A stretch of 64,000 nucleotides of DNA from an uncultured Clostridia bacterium (lineage in GTDB: Bacteria > Bacillota > Clostridia > Oscillospirales > Acutalibacteraceae): positions 1 to 64,000 of the forward strand of contig CALWJA010000063.1 of NCBI GenBank assembly GCA_944380875.1, written 5' to 3'. Each line of letters starts with the position of its first letter. Within the stretch, counting starts at the first letter, position 1. The notes beneath the pieces are model-generated. The model was not told the origin of the DNA, did not search any database, and was given only the letters and a program-made list of their open reading frames with translations. The position numbers were made by a program, and so were the translations under genes. Below, piece after piece: positions 41,393-52,126 of the stretch.

Positions 41393-42130
41393 ATGCCGCA
41401 ATGCACGGAAAAAACCAGCCTCCATGCCGGTTTTATCGGTATCATCGGAGCTATGGATATTGAAATCGAAAAAATCGTTTCTTCTATGGAAAATCACAGA
41501 GAGGAGACGGCAGGCGGGCTCGTTTTCCATCTGGGAACCATCCGCAGGCGAAATTGCGTAGCCGCCGTCTGCGGGGAAGGGAAGGTAAATTCCGCTATTT
41601 GCGCGCAGACCATGATTTTGCGATACGATCCCCGCTGTATCATCAATGTGGGTGTAGCGGGCGGTATCGGAGAAGGTATTGCCATCGGGGATCTTGTGGC
41701 CGCTTCTTCTGTTGTGCAGCACGATTTCGACACATCCGCCCTGGGACACAAACCCGGAGAGATTCCCTCTCTGAAAGAAGTTTTTCTCCCTGCGGATGAA
41801 ACCCTTACAAACCTGGCTCTGGAATGTGCCGCTTCCGTTTATGATGGCGGGCTTCATCGGGGCGTCATCGCTTCCGGGGATCAATTTATAGCCGGGCCCG
41901 ATGCGTTCAAACGTATCCGGGAGCAGTTCGGCGCTTTGGCCTGTGAAATGGAAGGCGCCAGCATCGGCCAGGTATGTTTTATGAACAAAACACCATTTGC
42001 CGTTCTCCGGGCTATTTCCGATAACGGAAACAGTACCGCTCATGTGGATTTTCCAAAATTTGCCCAGGAAGCCGCGGAAAAATCCCAGAAGCTTATGGTG
42101 GAGCTGATCTCCCGGTTGCCGGAAGCCTGA
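41393..42130 (+). CDS. 5'-methylthioadenosine/S-adenosylhomocysteine nucleosidase
   Basis: 245 residues from ATG 41393 (AAAAGGGGGATTTCT upstream). MTN/PNP fold: GIIGAMDIEIEKIVSSM (family start), CGEGKVNSAICAQTMI, NVGVAGGIGEGIAIGDLV, ASGDQFI, and the substrate block ALACEMEGASIGQVCF with catalytic Asp in ISDN (AISDNGNSTAHVDF). It recycles MTA and SAH from SAM metabolism. 70 nt before the cyclase gene in the same direction. Confidence 0.94.
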   Translation: MPQCTEKTSLHAGFIGIIGAMDIEIEKIVSSMENHREETAGGLVFHLGTIRRRNCVAAVCGEGKVNSAICAQTMILRYDPRCIINVGVAGGIGEGIAIGDLVAASSVVQHDFDTSALGHKPGEIPSLKEVFLPADETLTNLALECAASVYDGGLHRGVIASGDQFIAGPDAFKRIREQFGALACEMEGASIGQVCFMNKTPFAVLRAISDNGNSTAHVDFPKFAQEAAEKSQKLMVELISRLPEA

Positions 42131-42198
42131 TCGGGCAAAACACTTTCATGGATTCTCTTCCGGAAAAGCAGGAAGAGGCATAAAATAAGGAGGACTGT

Positions 42199-42786
42199 TT
42201 GTATATGAAAATCATCGATATTTCCAGAGAACTGATTTCCGCATGGGTATATCCGGGAGACCCGGCGCCCCATCGGGAAATTCTTCGCCGAATCGAGCAG
42301 GGGGACATGTGTAACCTTTCTGCTTTCTATTCCGGCTGCCATTCCGCAACTCATCTGGACGCACCCCTGCATTTTGTGGATGGAGGAGAAACCATCGATC
42401 AAATTCCGCTGGATCGTTTCTATGGCCCCTGCACGGTAGTGGATGCCGTAGGTCTCATCACCGGAGAAGATATTGACCGTATTATCGGTTCTTGCCGGAA
42501 AAAAATCCTGTTCCGGGGAAACGGGAAAGCTTTCCTCACACAAAGCGCCGCATTTGCCCTTGCGGAAGCCGGGGTGGATCTGGTGGGAACGGATGCCCAA
42601 AGCGTAGCCGCCGCCGGAGACGAAGTGGCTCCCCATGTAGGCCTTCTTGGCGCCGGTATCATCGCCCTGGAAGGGCTGGATCTCTCCAACGTCCAGCCGG
42701 GGGATTATACACTCTGCGCATTTCCCCTGTATCTGGGCGGGGCAGAGGCTTCCCTCACCAGAGCCGTTCTGCTGCAGGAAGAATAA
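42199..42786 (+). CDS. Cyclase-family hydrolase (kynurenine formamidase-like)
   Basis: 195 residues. The start is ATG 42199, or 42205 (MKIIDISRELISAWVYPGDP). Cyclase family (PF04199) metal site HLDAPLHF (HxDxPxH), the strand KILFRGNGKAFLT, and the late Gly-Asp-Asp-like GTDAQSVAAAG and HVGLLGAGIIALEGLDL. Such hydrolases act on formyl- or acyl-amides and dehydrated cyclic substrates; specific activity is not deducible. Downstream partner of MTA/SAH nucleosidase, ending at a strong terminator. Confidence 0.85.
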   Translation: MYMKIIDISRELISAWVYPGDPAPHREILRRIEQGDMCNLSAFYSGCHSATHLDAPLHFVDGGETIDQIPLDRFYGPCTVVDAVGLITGEDIDRIIGSCRKKILFRGNGKAFLTQSAAFALAEAGVDLVGTDAQSVAAAGDEVAPHVGLLGAGIIALEGLDLSNVQPGDYTLCAFPLYLGGAEASLTRAVLLQEE

Positions 42787-42810
42787 GAAATACGGGTATT
42801 TTTCGCACGC

Positions 42811-42856
42811 AAAAAGGAAAGGAACGAAAGGGGTCTCTTTCGTTCCTTTCCTTTTT
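42811..42856. terminator. Strong bidirectional terminator
   Basis: Perfect 20-bp stem, AAAAAGGAAAGGAACGAAAG and its complement, loop GGGTCT. Between convergent cyclase and SGNH genes. Confidence 0.92.
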
Positions 42857-42880
42857 TATATTCCGATCCGTAATCCCGTA

Positions 42881-43951
42881 TCACGGCTTCAGGAGTGCAT
42901 CCAGAACGTGAGCGTAGATCCTTGCAAAAAAATCGTTGGGATGATTAATCATGTTGGCGCCTATATCCTCATACCGCTTTTTCCTCAGGAGTTCTCTGTT
43001 CACCGCCTGTACATCCGCCAGCGCGACCCCCGTTCCGCACAGATCCCCCAACGCATCCCCATACTCATACTGCCGGCACCAGAAGAATTGAGGCGGCGTT
43101 TCTGCCAGAGGATTGGGGAGAGAGGTGGCGATGAGAACGTATTCCGCCTGGGGGCATCCCTCCTTGAGCCTTTCCAGAAGAGCCTGTGTTTTTTTGCGGT
43201 ATTCGTCTCCGGGGCACCGGTCGTTCATTCCGAATCCCAGAATAAACAGATCCGGCTGATACGCAATTGCCCTTTCTTCGGCATTTTCAAGAGCCCAGTC
43301 CGAATTTACCCCTCCCACGGAGGTGTTCACCAGTTCCACGGGTATCCCGTAAAACGTTTCCAGGCTTTCCCGCAGAAGCTCCGGGAAGATGGGTTGACCT
43401 GGTTCCAGGCCATACATGCCCGAGCAGTCCCAGCCGCAGCAGATGCTATCCCCGTAAACCACAATTTTTATGGGTTCTTTCTGTTCCAGCTTTTTCCGAA
43501 AGCGGGGAAGCTTATCCAAAGCTGACTTCGGCCTGTAGCCTGTATACAGTTCCCGTGTGGTATAGGTAACGGCAATCTGCCAATCGGTGACATATTCCGG
43601 GTTTCCCACCCCATGCTGATTGATATACCGGCCGTCCGTGGTGGCAACAAGATCGCTTCCCATGTTGGCAGGCTGGTCCTTTTCCGCTTCTTCTCTTGTG
43701 CCGTAATAAAACCTTTTCCAATTCGTGGCAGGGATCCCGCTGTTCTCCGTAAGGATCAGACGATCGCCTTGTATCAAACAATCCCTTCCCAACTCATACT
43801 GCGTTTTCCCGTCGTAGCTCTCTATCCTTTCGATTTTTTCGGGATGAAACAAAAACGGTGCGCTGCAGCATCCGTTCTCACGGACCATCATAAAGGTCTC
43901 TCTCCAGATTCTGCCTCCCCAAATGGGAGTCATCCAATCCTGAAGATTCAT
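42881..43951 (-). CDS. SGNH/GDSL-family esterase
   Basis: 356 residues from ATG 43951 (AAGGGAGGAGAATGTAAA upstream; an in-frame ATG at 43993 lacks such spacing). The N-terminal beta domain (about 1-150) resembles the jelly-roll accessory part found in acetylxylan-type esterases. The catalytic domain starts KIVVYGDSICCG (GDS, nucleophile Ser), has SVGGVNSDWA, GFGMNDRCPG (SGNH Asn) and ends with NHPNDFFA (catalytic His). No signal peptide. Likely deacetylates carbohydrates; the substrate is not known. Follows the PatB-type gene by about 50 nt. Confidence 0.87.
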   Translation of the reverse strand: MNLQDWMTPIWGGRIWRETFMMVRENGCCSAPFLFHPEKIERIESYDGKTQYELGRDCLIQGDRLILTENSGIPATNWKRFYYGTREEAEKDQPANMGSDLVATTDGRYINQHGVGNPEYVTDWQIAVTYTTRELYTGYRPKSALDKLPRFRKKLEQKEPIKIVVYGDSICCGWDCSGMYGLEPGQPIFPELLRESLETFYGIPVELVNTSVGGVNSDWALENAEERAIAYQPDLFILGFGMNDRCPGDEYRKKTQALLERLKEGCPQAEYVLIATSLPNPLAETPPQFFWCRQYEYGDALGDLCGTGVALADVQAVNRELLRKKRYEDIGANMINHPNDFFARIYAHVLDALLKP

Positions 43952-44002
43952 TTTACATTCTCCTCCCTTTTCTGCAGGGTATCGGGTATCCATCCCATAT
44001 TT

Positions 44003-45181
44003 TTACGGTGCAGGAACAATGTCCTCCAAAGCCTCTACCATTCTTTCCAGCGCTTTTTGTAAAACATGTTCCGGGCAGGCTATATTGATCCTCTCGAAGC
44101 CTTCCCCTTCTTTCCCGAAAATGTATCCCTCATCCAGATACAGGCCATGGGAAACCATTCTTTCCTCCAACTCTTCTTTGGAAAGCCCGGAACGTGTGAA
44201 ATCTACCCATTTCAGATACGTTCCCTCCAAAGGAGAAACCACGGCCCAGGGAAGATGTTCCTTCAGGAAGCTGTCCACTAGGCCGGAATTCTTTTGAATG
44301 ACCTCAAGGCATTCGTCCAGCCAGGGTTCGGCTCCACGATACGCAGCCTCACAGGCCCGGAACCCCAAAAAGCTGGGGGAACCATGCAGTTCTTTCCGGA
44401 AAGCTTCCCGCATTTCCGGATTAGCTATGATAATATTGGAAGTCTGCATACCAGCTATATTAAAGGTTTTGCTGGGTGCCGTACAAATGACCGTGCGGTT
44501 TTCCATCTCCGGCACAGCTTTTGTAAAGACCGTGTGGGTATAGCCGGGCATAATCAAATCAAAATGGATCTCATCGGAAACCACAAGGAGATCATGTTTC
44601 AAACAGATTTCGCCTAAACGCCTAAGTTCTTCCGTTGTCCAAACCCTTCCCACCGGGTTATGGGGGCTGCAAAGGAGAAAAATTTTATTTTCAGGCGCCG
44701 CAGCGGCTTTCTCAAAAGCATCAAAATCAATCTCATACCGTCCCAACCGGTTAATAAGAGGGCACTCTACCATATGGCTCCCGTTTTCTTTGGAAGCTCC
44801 AAAAAAAGGCGGATAAATGGGCGGCATAATAATGACCCCGCAGTCCTTCCCGCCGAAGGCCCGCACTGCAGCACCCAAAGCAGGAACCACTCCGTTGGAG
44901 GGGCAGATCCATTCCTTTTGGATCTTCCATCCGTGCCGTTTTTCCATCCAGGCGCATACCGCTTCTTTATAGGCGTCATTCATGCAGGTATACCCCATCA
45001 CTTCCGTATCCAGCACTTTTTTAAGGCCGTCCCGAATCTCCGGCGCTAGGGCAAATTCCATATCCGCCACAGAAAGGGGGACTATTCCATCCGGAAAAGA
45101 ACCGTCCTTCCTGCGAATCAGTTCCCATTTTTCTGCTCCGGCTTCCCGCCGGTCCACAACTGTTTCAAAATCGTACTGCAT
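44003..45181 (-). CDS. PatB/MalY-type PLP-dependent C-S lyase (aminotransferase class I/II)
   Basis: 392 residues. Fold type I aminotransferase. Family markers: VPLSVADMEFALAPEIRDGL, CSPHNPVGRVWT, VSDEIHFDLIMPG and the Schiff-base lysine in APSKTFNIAGMQTSNIII, with the C-terminal EGTYLKWVDF and EGFERINIACP. The N-terminal region (DFETVVDRREAGAEKWELIR) is diagnostic of the cystathionine beta-lyase/PatB family. Likely cleaves L-cystathionine or cysteine conjugates to homocysteine or H2S. GGAGGAAAAAGATC precedes ATG 45181. Confidence 0.92.
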   Translation of the reverse strand: MQYDFETVVDRREAGAEKWELIRRKDGSFPDGIVPLSVADMEFALAPEIRDGLKKVLDTEVMGYTCMNDAYKEAVCAWMEKRHGWKIQKEWICPSNGVVPALGAAVRAFGGKDCGVIIMPPIYPPFFGASKENGSHMVECPLINRLGRYEIDFDAFEKAAAAPENKIFLLCSPHNPVGRVWTTEELRRLGEICLKHDLLVVSDEIHFDLIMPGYTHTVFTKAVPEMENRTVICTAPSKTFNIAGMQTSNIIIANPEMREAFRKELHGSPSFLGFRACEAAYRGAEPWLDECLEVIQKNSGLVDSFLKEHLPWAVVSPLEGTYLKWVDFTRSGLSKEELEERMVSHGLYLDEGYIFGKEGEGFERINIACPEHVLQKALERMVEALEDIVPAP

Positions 45182-45308
45182 GATCTTTTTCCTCCGCTTT
45201 CGCTTTTTCTTCCCTGTATTGGCCGTTTTCGCTCTGGTATTTTCTGAAATGCATACACATGACAGCCTGCATCCCTATCTCCATGTAAAAACCGCCGTTT
45301 TTCCCTTG

Positions 45309-47561
45309 TTACTGCACTTCTTCCAATTCCACACAGAAGGATGGCCAGTCTCCCCGCAGATTGGGAATGCGCAATCCCGCTCCCATCAGGAGGCTACCGC
45401 TGTAAATTCCTTCCAGAGCCCTGGCGGCTTTTTCGGAATTTCCTACTCCTTCGGCTTTGCATAGGAGCCTGTATTTTGCTTGGGGTTTAAGGCCTTTCAG
45501 CCGTATAACCGGCATGGCTATATTGCTGCGTACATGGGTAATGACTCCAAACAGCAGCGCTTTCTTCTGATCCTGTGCCACAAATTCCCAAGCGCAGAAT
45601 TCTGTGTTTTTGGCGGGATCCGTCAGCCGGTAATAATCACCCCGGTTAATGGTATCGTAATTCTTTTTATAGAAGGCCACTTGCTCCCGCACCATTTCCC
45701 GTTCTTCGTCCGTCAAGGTGTTCAGGTCCAGCTCATAGCCAAAGGTCCCCGCCATGGCCACCACACCCCTGGTGTAGAAAGGCGTGCGTCTTCCCGTCTG
45801 GTGGTTGGGAGAGGCGGAAACATGGGCGCCTACTGCGCTCATAGGATATCCGAAGGAAGTGCCGTACTGGATCTCCAGCCGCTCGATGGCGTCGGTATTA
45901 TCGCTGCACCAGCTCTGGGGCATATAATACAGCATTCCCGCGTCAAACCGGCCGCCTCCGCTGGAGCATCCTTCAAAGAGCACATGGGGGAACTCCGTAA
46001 GAAGCCTTTCCATCAATTCGTATACCCCCAGCATATAGCGGTGATACACTTCTCCCTGCCGGTCCGCAGGGAGCCCGGCGCTCCATACCTCCGTAAGATG
46101 CCGGTTCATATCCCATTTTACATATTCAATGTTGGCGGAAGAAAGCACAGCGGCCATCTGGTCGTGGATATTGTCCCGCACCTCTTTACGGGAGTAATCC
46201 AAAACGAGCTGATACCGGCTGCGGCTGTATCCTCTTTCCGGCACATGGAGGAACCAGTCCGGATGGGCTCGGAAAAGATCGCTGTCCTCGCTGACCATCT
46301 CCGGCTCAAACCATACGCCCAATTTCATTCCTAAAGCGTTTATCCTATCGCAAAGCGCCTTCATGCCGCCGGGAAGCTTTTTTTCATTGACTTTCCAGTC
46401 TCCTAAACCGGACCAGTCGTCGTCTCGCTTGCCAAACCAGCCGTCGTCCATAACCAGAAGCTCTACTCCCAGCTTTCCGGCCGTTTCCGCAATGGCAACC
46501 AGCTTCTCCGTATCAAAGCCAAAATAGGTAGCTTCCCAGTTGTTGATAAGGACAGGCCTGCGGCGGTCTTTCCAGTATCCCCGGCAAAGATTTTTCCTGT
46601 AGATCTGATGGTATTTCTGGGAAAGCTCTGTCAAACCCATGGGGCTGTAGCAGAAAACAGCCTCAGGAGCCTGGAAAACTTCTCCGTTTTGCAGGTTCCA
46701 CCGGAACCCCTCGGGGTTTATGCCCATGGTGAGCCGTGTAAGGCCCAGCTGGTTCTTTTCCGCGGTGGCGGCAAAATTTCCGCTGTAGACAAAGGAAAGG
46801 CCCCAGCAGCGGCCGAAATCTTCTGTGGTATCCGGGTCGCAAAGAATAACAAACGGGTTTTCCTGAGCGCTAGAGGTTCCCCGAATGCTGTCGATCACCG
46901 TTTTTCCATGGGCCACCGGGCGGCGTTCCACATTCCGTTCCATGCAGTGCCGTCCCCAAAAGCTAATAAGATCCAGTGGGCTGTCTTCGTTTATATCCAT
47001 GCAGGCGGAAAGCACAGCGTTTAAAGCCACCTGTTTTCCCGTGCGGTTTTCCACCCGGCAGGAACGGGCAATGATATCCTCTTTTTCAAAGACGGAGTAA
47101 AGAAGATATACATAAAGGTCCTCCGCGCTGTCTTTCAGGCAGATTTCCAGAGTCTGCGCCTTGTTTTCCTCCGTTTCATACAGCGCCGGAAGCCCAGCAA
47201 GAGCGGGCTTTTTCTCCAGTTCCTTATAGGAAACATACCGCAGATCCAAAGTTCTTCCGCCGTTTTCAAATTCCGCGGAAATGCAGGGAGTACGGAAATC
47301 CCCCGCTCCCCCCGCCGAATATTCCTGGGGAATGGAATCCAGAGAATAGGTGCGGTTCCTGCCCAGATCATAGGGGCAGGCGCCGAAGCCTCTATCTTCT
47401 TTATGAAGCAGATAGTCTGTGTCTTCCCTTTCTATACGATCCCCATAATACAGATGCAGAAGATACCCGTTTGTATCTGCCTTCATCTGATAGGTGGATT
47501 TTTCTGTTTCTAGTATAAATAAAGTCTCTCCCTGAGCGTTTTTTTCTGCATATATCGCCAT
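45309..47561 (-). CDS. Alpha-galactosidase, GH36
   Basis: 750 residues, full GH36 length. An N-terminal beta-sandwich (about 1-320), the TIM-barrel catalytic domain (about 330-650) with nucleophile Asp484 in YVKWDMNRHLTE and acid/base Asp554 in QSWCSDNTDA. Also MDDGWFGKRDDDW and the C-terminal beta domain. It hydrolyses alpha-1,6-galactosides such as raffinose or melibiose in the cytoplasm (no signal peptide). GAAAAGGAGAGG precedes ATG 47561. No transporter in the window. Confidence 0.95.
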   Translation of the reverse strand: MAIYAEKNAQGETLFILETEKSTYQMKADTNGYLLHLYYGDRIEREDTDYLLHKEDRGFGACPYDLGRNRTYSLDSIPQEYSAGGAGDFRTPCISAEFENGGRTLDLRYVSYKELEKKPALAGLPALYETEENKAQTLEICLKDSAEDLYVYLLYSVFEKEDIIARSCRVENRTGKQVALNAVLSACMDINEDSPLDLISFWGRHCMERNVERRPVAHGKTVIDSIRGTSSAQENPFVILCDPDTTEDFGRCWGLSFVYSGNFAATAEKNQLGLTRLTMGINPEGFRWNLQNGEVFQAPEAVFCYSPMGLTELSQKYHQIYRKNLCRGYWKDRRRPVLINNWEATYFGFDTEKLVAIAETAGKLGVELLVMDDGWFGKRDDDWSGLGDWKVNEKKLPGGMKALCDRINALGMKLGVWFEPEMVSEDSDLFRAHPDWFLHVPERGYSRSRYQLVLDYSRKEVRDNIHDQMAAVLSSANIEYVKWDMNRHLTEVWSAGLPADRQGEVYHRYMLGVYELMERLLTEFPHVLFEGCSSGGGRFDAGMLYYMPQSWCSDNTDAIERLEIQYGTSFGYPMSAVGAHVSASPNHQTGRRTPFYTRGVVAMAGTFGYELDLNTLTDEEREMVREQVAFYKKNYDTINRGDYYRLTDPAKNTEFCAWEFVAQDQKKALLFGVITHVRSNIAMPVIRLKGLKPQAKYRLLCKAEGVGNSEKAARALEGIYSGSLLMGAGLRIPNLRGDWPSFCVELEEVQ

Positions 47562-47691
47562 ATAGTATCCTCTCCTTTTCAGCCGCCTCTCACAACAGCC
47601 TACTTATCTGTTTTCATTATATCCGTCAGTTTTGCTCTTTTCAACTGCTATTTGCCATTCCATTCTAACTTCCCTAGATTCCAAATAAAAC

Positions 47692-47716
47692 GGCGGATGC
47701 GCGCCGCGCATCCGCC
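47692..47716 (-). terminator. Terminator of the V-ATPase operon
   Basis: Perfect 11-bp GC-rich stem GGCGGATGCGC / GCGCATCCGCC with a 3-nt loop, followed on the minus strand by GTTTTATTT. It lies about 60 nt past the subunit D stop. Confidence 0.85.
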
Positions 47717-47776
47717 TTCCATGGTTATCCGAATAAAGCCGGTATGGAAAGGTCTTTCCGCCCTTTTCCTGCTTCC

Positions 47777-48433
47777 TTATTTTTGGCTGTAGTGATGGGC
47801 TTCTTCCAGCATCATATCCTTGACCTTCATCAAACGGATCTGTGTGCTCCGCTCGTTTTCATCCAGCTTCATGGTAATATACCGGATATTTTCCTGCATT
47901 TCCGGGATCATCACATGCTCCAAAGCGTTTACCCGCCTGCGGGTCTTTTCGATCTCCGCAGCCATAAGCTGGCAGGATTTCTCCACTTCCGCCAGCCGCA
48001 GCATATCGGGCAGCACATCCGAGAGGGATTTGACTGCCATATCCAGATCCCCGGAGGTAAATGCGAAGCCGTAGGAATAGATGTCGTTGGGGTCGGCTGT
48101 CCGGGTCTTTGCCTTTAAAACGGGGATCTCCACGCTCATAACGTTCTTCATCCCGGCTTCCAGCGTCACTTCCTGTTTGGGCGCCATCAGCGCCACATCC
48201 AGAACGGCGCCGGGCGTGGAAGCCCTGGCCAGCAGAAAATTCCTGTTGGCGGCCTCTATGCCCTTCTCTACACGCTCACGCAGGGCTTTATTTTCCTTTA
48301 CCATTTCCAAAAACTGACGCATCAGCTCATCGCGCTTATCCTTCAGAAGCTTATGCCCTCTGACGGCGGTAACAAGCTTTTTCTTCAGCCTCGTCAGTTC
48401 CATACGAGTTGGGTTCACATGTGTGGAAGCCAT
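47777..48433 (-). CDS. ntpD: V-type ATP synthase/ATPase subunit D
   Basis: 218 residues, the central rotor axle. Long helical hairpin: N-terminal helix VNPTRMELTRLKKKLVTAVRG and C-terminal helix CQLMAAEIEKTRRRVNALEHV with the conserved MIPEMQENIRYI. Last gene of the operon, directly after B; AAAGGGGGGATGC precedes the ATG. Confidence 0.95.
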   Translation of the reverse strand: MASTHVNPTRMELTRLKKKLVTAVRGHKLLKDKRDELMRQFLEMVKENKALRERVEKGIEAANRNFLLARASTPGAVLDVALMAPKQEVTLEAGMKNVMSVEIPVLKAKTRTADPNDIYSYGFAFTSGDLDMAVKSLSDVLPDMLRLAEVEKSCQLMAAEIEKTRRRVNALEHVMIPEMQENIRYITMKLDENERSTQIRLMKVKDMMLEEAHHYSQK

Positions 48434-48475
48434 AGTAAATGCATCCCCCCTTTATCTGCCGGAAATTTTTCCTGT

Positions 48476-49867
48476 TCATGCCTTTCGTGCTTCCCGGGCC
48501 GCATCGTAGTATTGATCCAGGAATTCGTCTTTGATACGTTTGAGTTCCGAACGGGGCAGGATGGAAAGAAGCTTCCAGCCCAAATCCAGGGTTTCCTCAA
48601 TATCCCGGTTGGAAGAATACCCCTGGGAAACGTATTCCTTTTCAAAAGCATCGGAGAATTTCGCATAGAGCTTATCCATGTCGGTAAGAGCCGCCTCTCC
48701 CAGAACCACCATCAGTTCCTTGGCGTCCTTTCCTCTTGCATAAGCGCTGAAAAGCTGGTTCATGGTATTGGCGTGATCGGCCCTGGTTTTTCCCTGACCG
48801 ATGCCCTTATCCTTAAGACGGGATAGGGAGGGAAGCACGTCAATAGGCGGCGCGATTCCTTTCCGGTAAAGCTCACGGCTTAAAATAATCTGCCCCTCCG
48901 TAATGTAGCCTGTCAGGTCGGGGATAGGATGAGTTTTGTCATCCTCGGGCATGGTTAAAATGGGGATCATAGTGATGCTTCCCGTTTTTCCCTTCTGCCG
49001 CCCTGCTCTTTCATAGAGGGAAGCCAGATCCGTATACATGTAGCCCGGATATCCTCGCCTGCCGGGAACTTCCTTTCGGGCCGCGGAAACTTCGCGCAGG
49101 GCGTCCGCATAGTTTGTGATATCCGTCAGGATCACCAGCACATGCATGTTTTTTTCAAAAGCCAGATATTCGGCGGCGGTCAGCGCCATACGGGGAGTAG
49201 CGATACGCTCAACGGCAGGATCGTTTGCCAGATTGATAAACAAAACCGTCCTGTCAATAGCGCCCGTTTCCCGGAAGCTTTCAATAAAGAAATTGGATTC
49301 CTCAAAAGTAATACCCATGGCGGCAAAGACAACGGCAAAGGGTTCATCCGTTCCCCGCACTTTTGCCTGCCGGGCGATCTGCGCCGCCAGGTTGGCGTGG
49401 GGCAGGCCGCTGGCCGAAAAGATCGGCAGCTTTTGCCCGCGGACAAGGGTATTCAGGCCGTCTATAGCGGAAATCCCCGTCTGGATAAATTCCTGGGGAT
49501 AGTTCCGAGCCGCCGGGTTGATGGGAAGCCCGTTTATATCCATGCGCTTTTCCGGCAGAATTTCCGGCCCGCCGTCTATGGGGCGTCCCAGACCATCGAA
49601 CACCCGGCTGAGCATATCTTCCGAAACCCCCAGCTCCATGCTGCGCCCCAAAAAGCGCACCTTGCTGTTGCTCAGGTTGATACCGGTAGAGCTTTCAAAC
49701 AGCTGCACCAAAGCGTCCGTGCCGTTGATCTCCAACACCTTGCAGCGCCGTTTCTCCCCACTAAAAAGTTCGATTTCTCCCAGCTCGTTATAGGTGACGC
49801 CTTCCACGCCTCGTACCAGCATCAGAGGGCCCGCCACCTCTTGGATGGTTTTATATTCCTTGGGCAT
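48476..49867 (-). CDS. ntpB: V-type ATPase subunit B
   Basis: 463 residues, the non-catalytic nucleotide-binding subunit of the A3B3 ring. Starts [40 protein letters not shown] replaces Walker A, then [20 protein letters not shown] and the arginine-finger region [22 protein letters not shown] overlaps the A stop (ATGA). C-terminal helices end in AREARKA. Confidence 0.97.
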   Translation of the reverse strand: MPKEYKTIQEVAGPLMLVRGVEGVTYNELGEIELFSGEKRRCKVLEINGTDALVQLFESSTGINLSNSKVRFLGRSMELGVSEDMLSRVFDGLGRPIDGGPEILPEKRMDINGLPINPAARNYPQEFIQTGISAIDGLNTLVRGQKLPIFSASGLPHANLAAQIARQAKVRGTDEPFAVVFAAMGITFEESNFFIESFRETGAIDRTVLFINLANDPAVERIATPRMALTAAEYLAFEKNMHVLVILTDITNYADALREVSAARKEVPGRRGYPGYMYTDLASLYERAGRQKGKTGSITMIPILTMPEDDKTHPIPDLTGYITEGQIILSRELYRKGIAPPIDVLPSLSRLKDKGIGQGKTRADHANTMNQLFSAYARGKDAKELMVVLGEAALTDMDKLYAKFSDAFEKEYVSQGYSSNRDIEETLDLGWKLLSILPRSELKRIKDEFLDQYYDAAREARKA

Positions 49868-51636
49868 CAGTATTCCTCCTTCTGCAGCAGCGTTCCGATC
49901 TCAGAGCTGAGCTCCCGGCGGATGTTTTCGGCAGCTTCCTCTGCCTTTTCCGCCTCCACATATTTAAACCGGCCGATCTGCTCCCTTACAGAAAGCCCCA
50001 CCAGTCCATCTACGGGAGCGCCTTTTTCCAGCGCTTTCGCGCATTCGTCGTAGTATTCCATAACCAGTTCCATCATAGCAAACTGTTTTTCCAAAGGCGT
50101 GTAGGTGTCCACCTCGTGGAAAGCATCCTGATGCAGGAAATCTTCCCGGATGGAGCGGGCCGCTTCCAGCTTAAGCCGATCGGGCGCAGAGAGGGCGTCC
50201 ATACCCACCAACTTCACGATTTCTTCCAGCTCCGCCTCTTCTTGCAGAAGCCCCATCAGCCGCTGGCGCATTTCCATCCACCGGGGATTCACCTGGCTGT
50301 TGAACCATTTTTCCATGGTATCCACATAGAGGGAATAGCTGGTCAGCCAGTTCACCGCCGGGAAATGGCGTTTATACGCAAGGGCGGAATCCAGGCTCCA
50401 GAATACCTTTACAATTCGAAGGGTTGCCTGGGAAACCGGCTCTGAAATATCGCCGCCGGGAGGCGATACGGCTCCGATAACCGAAAGGGCTCCTTCCCTT
50501 GTTTCGCTTCCCAGGGTTTCCACCCTCCCCGCCCGTTCATAGAATTGGGCAAGACGGCTTCCCAGATACGCGGGATATCCTTCTTCGCCGGGCATTTCCT
50601 CCAGACGGCCGGACATTTCCCGCAGAGCCTCCGCCCACCGGGAGGTGGAATCCGCCATCAGTGCCACGGAATAGCCCATATCCCGGAAATATTCCGCAAT
50701 GGTGATGCCCGTATAAATGGAAGCTTCCCGCGCCGCCACAGGCATATCGGAGGTGTTGGCGATCAAAACCGTCCTCTCCATAAGGGATTCGCCGGTTTTG
50801 GGATCTTTCAGTTCCGGAAATTCGTTTAGAACGTCCGTCATCTCGTTGCCCCGTTCTCCGCAGCCGATATATACAACGATGTCGGCTTCCGCCCATTTGG
50901 CCAGCTGATGCTGCACAACCGTCTTGCCGCTGCCGAAGGGACCTGGCACGGCCGCCACGCCGCCTTTGGCAATGGGGAACAGGGTATCGATGACCCGCTG
51001 GCCCGTTATAAGAGGCATATCGGGCGAAAGTTTCTTTTTATAGGGTCTTCCCCGGCGGACTGGCCATTTCTGCATCAGCGTCAGGGAAAACTCTTCTCCG
51101 TTATCCCCTTTTATATAGGCCACCGGCTCTTCCAGGGTATACTCCCCTTCCTCGATCCGGGCGACCTCTCCCCGCATACCGGCGGGAACCAAAATCTTAT
51201 GGGAAACAACCGGGGTCTCCTGAACGGTGCCTAGAATATCTCCCCCTTCAACCCGGCTTCCGGCCTTTAGGGAAGGGACAAATTTCCATTTTTTCTCTCT
51301 GTCCAAAGAGGGAACCTCCACACCTCGCTGCAGGTTGTTCCCTGAAACCTTCATAATCTCTTCCAAAGGGCGCTGGATACCGTCGAATATACTTCCGATG
51401 AGGCCGGGGCCCAATTCCACGGAAAGGGGCGCACCCGTGCTTTCCACCGGTTCTCCCGGTCCAAGTCCACTTGTTTCTTCATATACCTGAATGGAAGCTT
51501 CATCCCCGTGGATCTCAATGATCTCCCCGATGAGACGCTGCTCGCTGACCCGTACCACATCAAACATGCTGGCGTCGCGCATACCTTCGGCGATTACCAG
51601 AGGGCCGGCTACTTTTTTGATGGTTCCTCTGCTCAT
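49867..51636 (-). CDS. ntpA: V-type ATPase catalytic subunit A
   Basis: About 589 residues from ATG 51636 ([19 protein letters not shown]), the usual family start; ATG 51651 is an alternative with poorer context. Walker [27 protein letters not shown], the Walker B-like [19 protein letters not shown] and the family-specific bulge domain (about 110-200). The A subunit hydrolyses ATP to drive ion pumping. Operon order G, I, K, E, C, F, A, B, D matches E. hirae ntpFIKECGABD. Confidence 0.96.
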   Translation of the reverse strand: MSRGTIKKVAGPLVIAEGMRDASMFDVVRVSEQRLIGEIIEIHGDEASIQVYEETSGLGPGEPVESTGAPLSVELGPGLIGSIFDGIQRPLEEIMKVSGNNLQRGVEVPSLDREKKWKFVPSLKAGSRVEGGDILGTVQETPVVSHKILVPAGMRGEVARIEEGEYTLEEPVAYIKGDNGEEFSLTLMQKWPVRRGRPYKKKLSPDMPLITGQRVIDTLFPIAKGGVAAVPGPFGSGKTVVQHQLAKWAEADIVVYIGCGERGNEMTDVLNEFPELKDPKTGESLMERTVLIANTSDMPVAAREASIYTGITIAEYFRDMGYSVALMADSTSRWAEALREMSGRLEEMPGEEGYPAYLGSRLAQFYERAGRVETLGSETREGALSVIGAVSPPGGDISEPVSQATLRIVKVFWSLDSALAYKRHFPAVNWLTSYSLYVDTMEKWFNSQVNPRWMEMRQRLMGLLQEEAELEEIVKLVGMDALSAPDRLKLEAARSIREDFLHQDAFHEVDTYTPLEKQFAMMELVMEYYDECAKALEKGAPVDGLVGLSVREQIGRFKYVEAEKAEEAAENIRRELSSEIGTLLQKEEY

Positions 51637-51790
51637 TTTTATTAAGCCCATACCTTTCTGCCGTCCCGGAGGCGGCCAAAGTCAAATGTATCGCAATGAT
51701 CGCTGTTTATCCGCATTCCCTGCAGTCTTTCCCAATACCGAAAGCCATAGAAAAAAGCTCCCGGCGGCAAAGGTCTGCGATTTTGCGGTT

Positions 51791-52126
51791 TTATTCGTCT
51801 TCGTTAAAAATAATATCGGAGCCTACAGCCTGCTCCACACTTTTCTTCACAGCGCGCATACCAGCTCCCGTATTCCCTGCAATTCCCGGGATGGGGATTA
51901 CCGCGGGGAACTTCTGGCTGCGGCATTTCTCTATTTCCTCTTCCAGCTGCGCCGCAAGGGATTCGGTAATATAGATCACCGCATACCGTCTTTCGCCCTC
52001 CTGCTCCGCAAGACGTCGAAAAACCCGCGCGCCCTCTTGGGCGTCTTCCACTGGATAGATGGATAACCCCAGCGCAGCAAAGCCATATATACTGTCCCTT
52101 TCGCCTATAACCGCAATCTTATACAT
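51791..52126 (-). CDS. ntpG: V-type ATPase subunit F
   Basis: 111 residues. MYKIAVIGERDSIYGFAALG is the typical N-terminal strand-turn, with YAVIYITESLA and PVIPIPG-like AVIPIPGIAG. Rotor subunit that binds D. Its ATG overlaps the C-subunit stop. The naming follows E. hirae (NtpG = subunit F). Confidence 0.93.
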   Translation of the reverse strand: MYKIAVIGERDSIYGFAALGLSIYPVEDAQEGARVFRRLAEQEGERRYAVIYITESLAAQLEEEIEKCRSQKFPAVIPIPGIAGNTGAGMRAVKKSVEQAVGSDIIFNEDE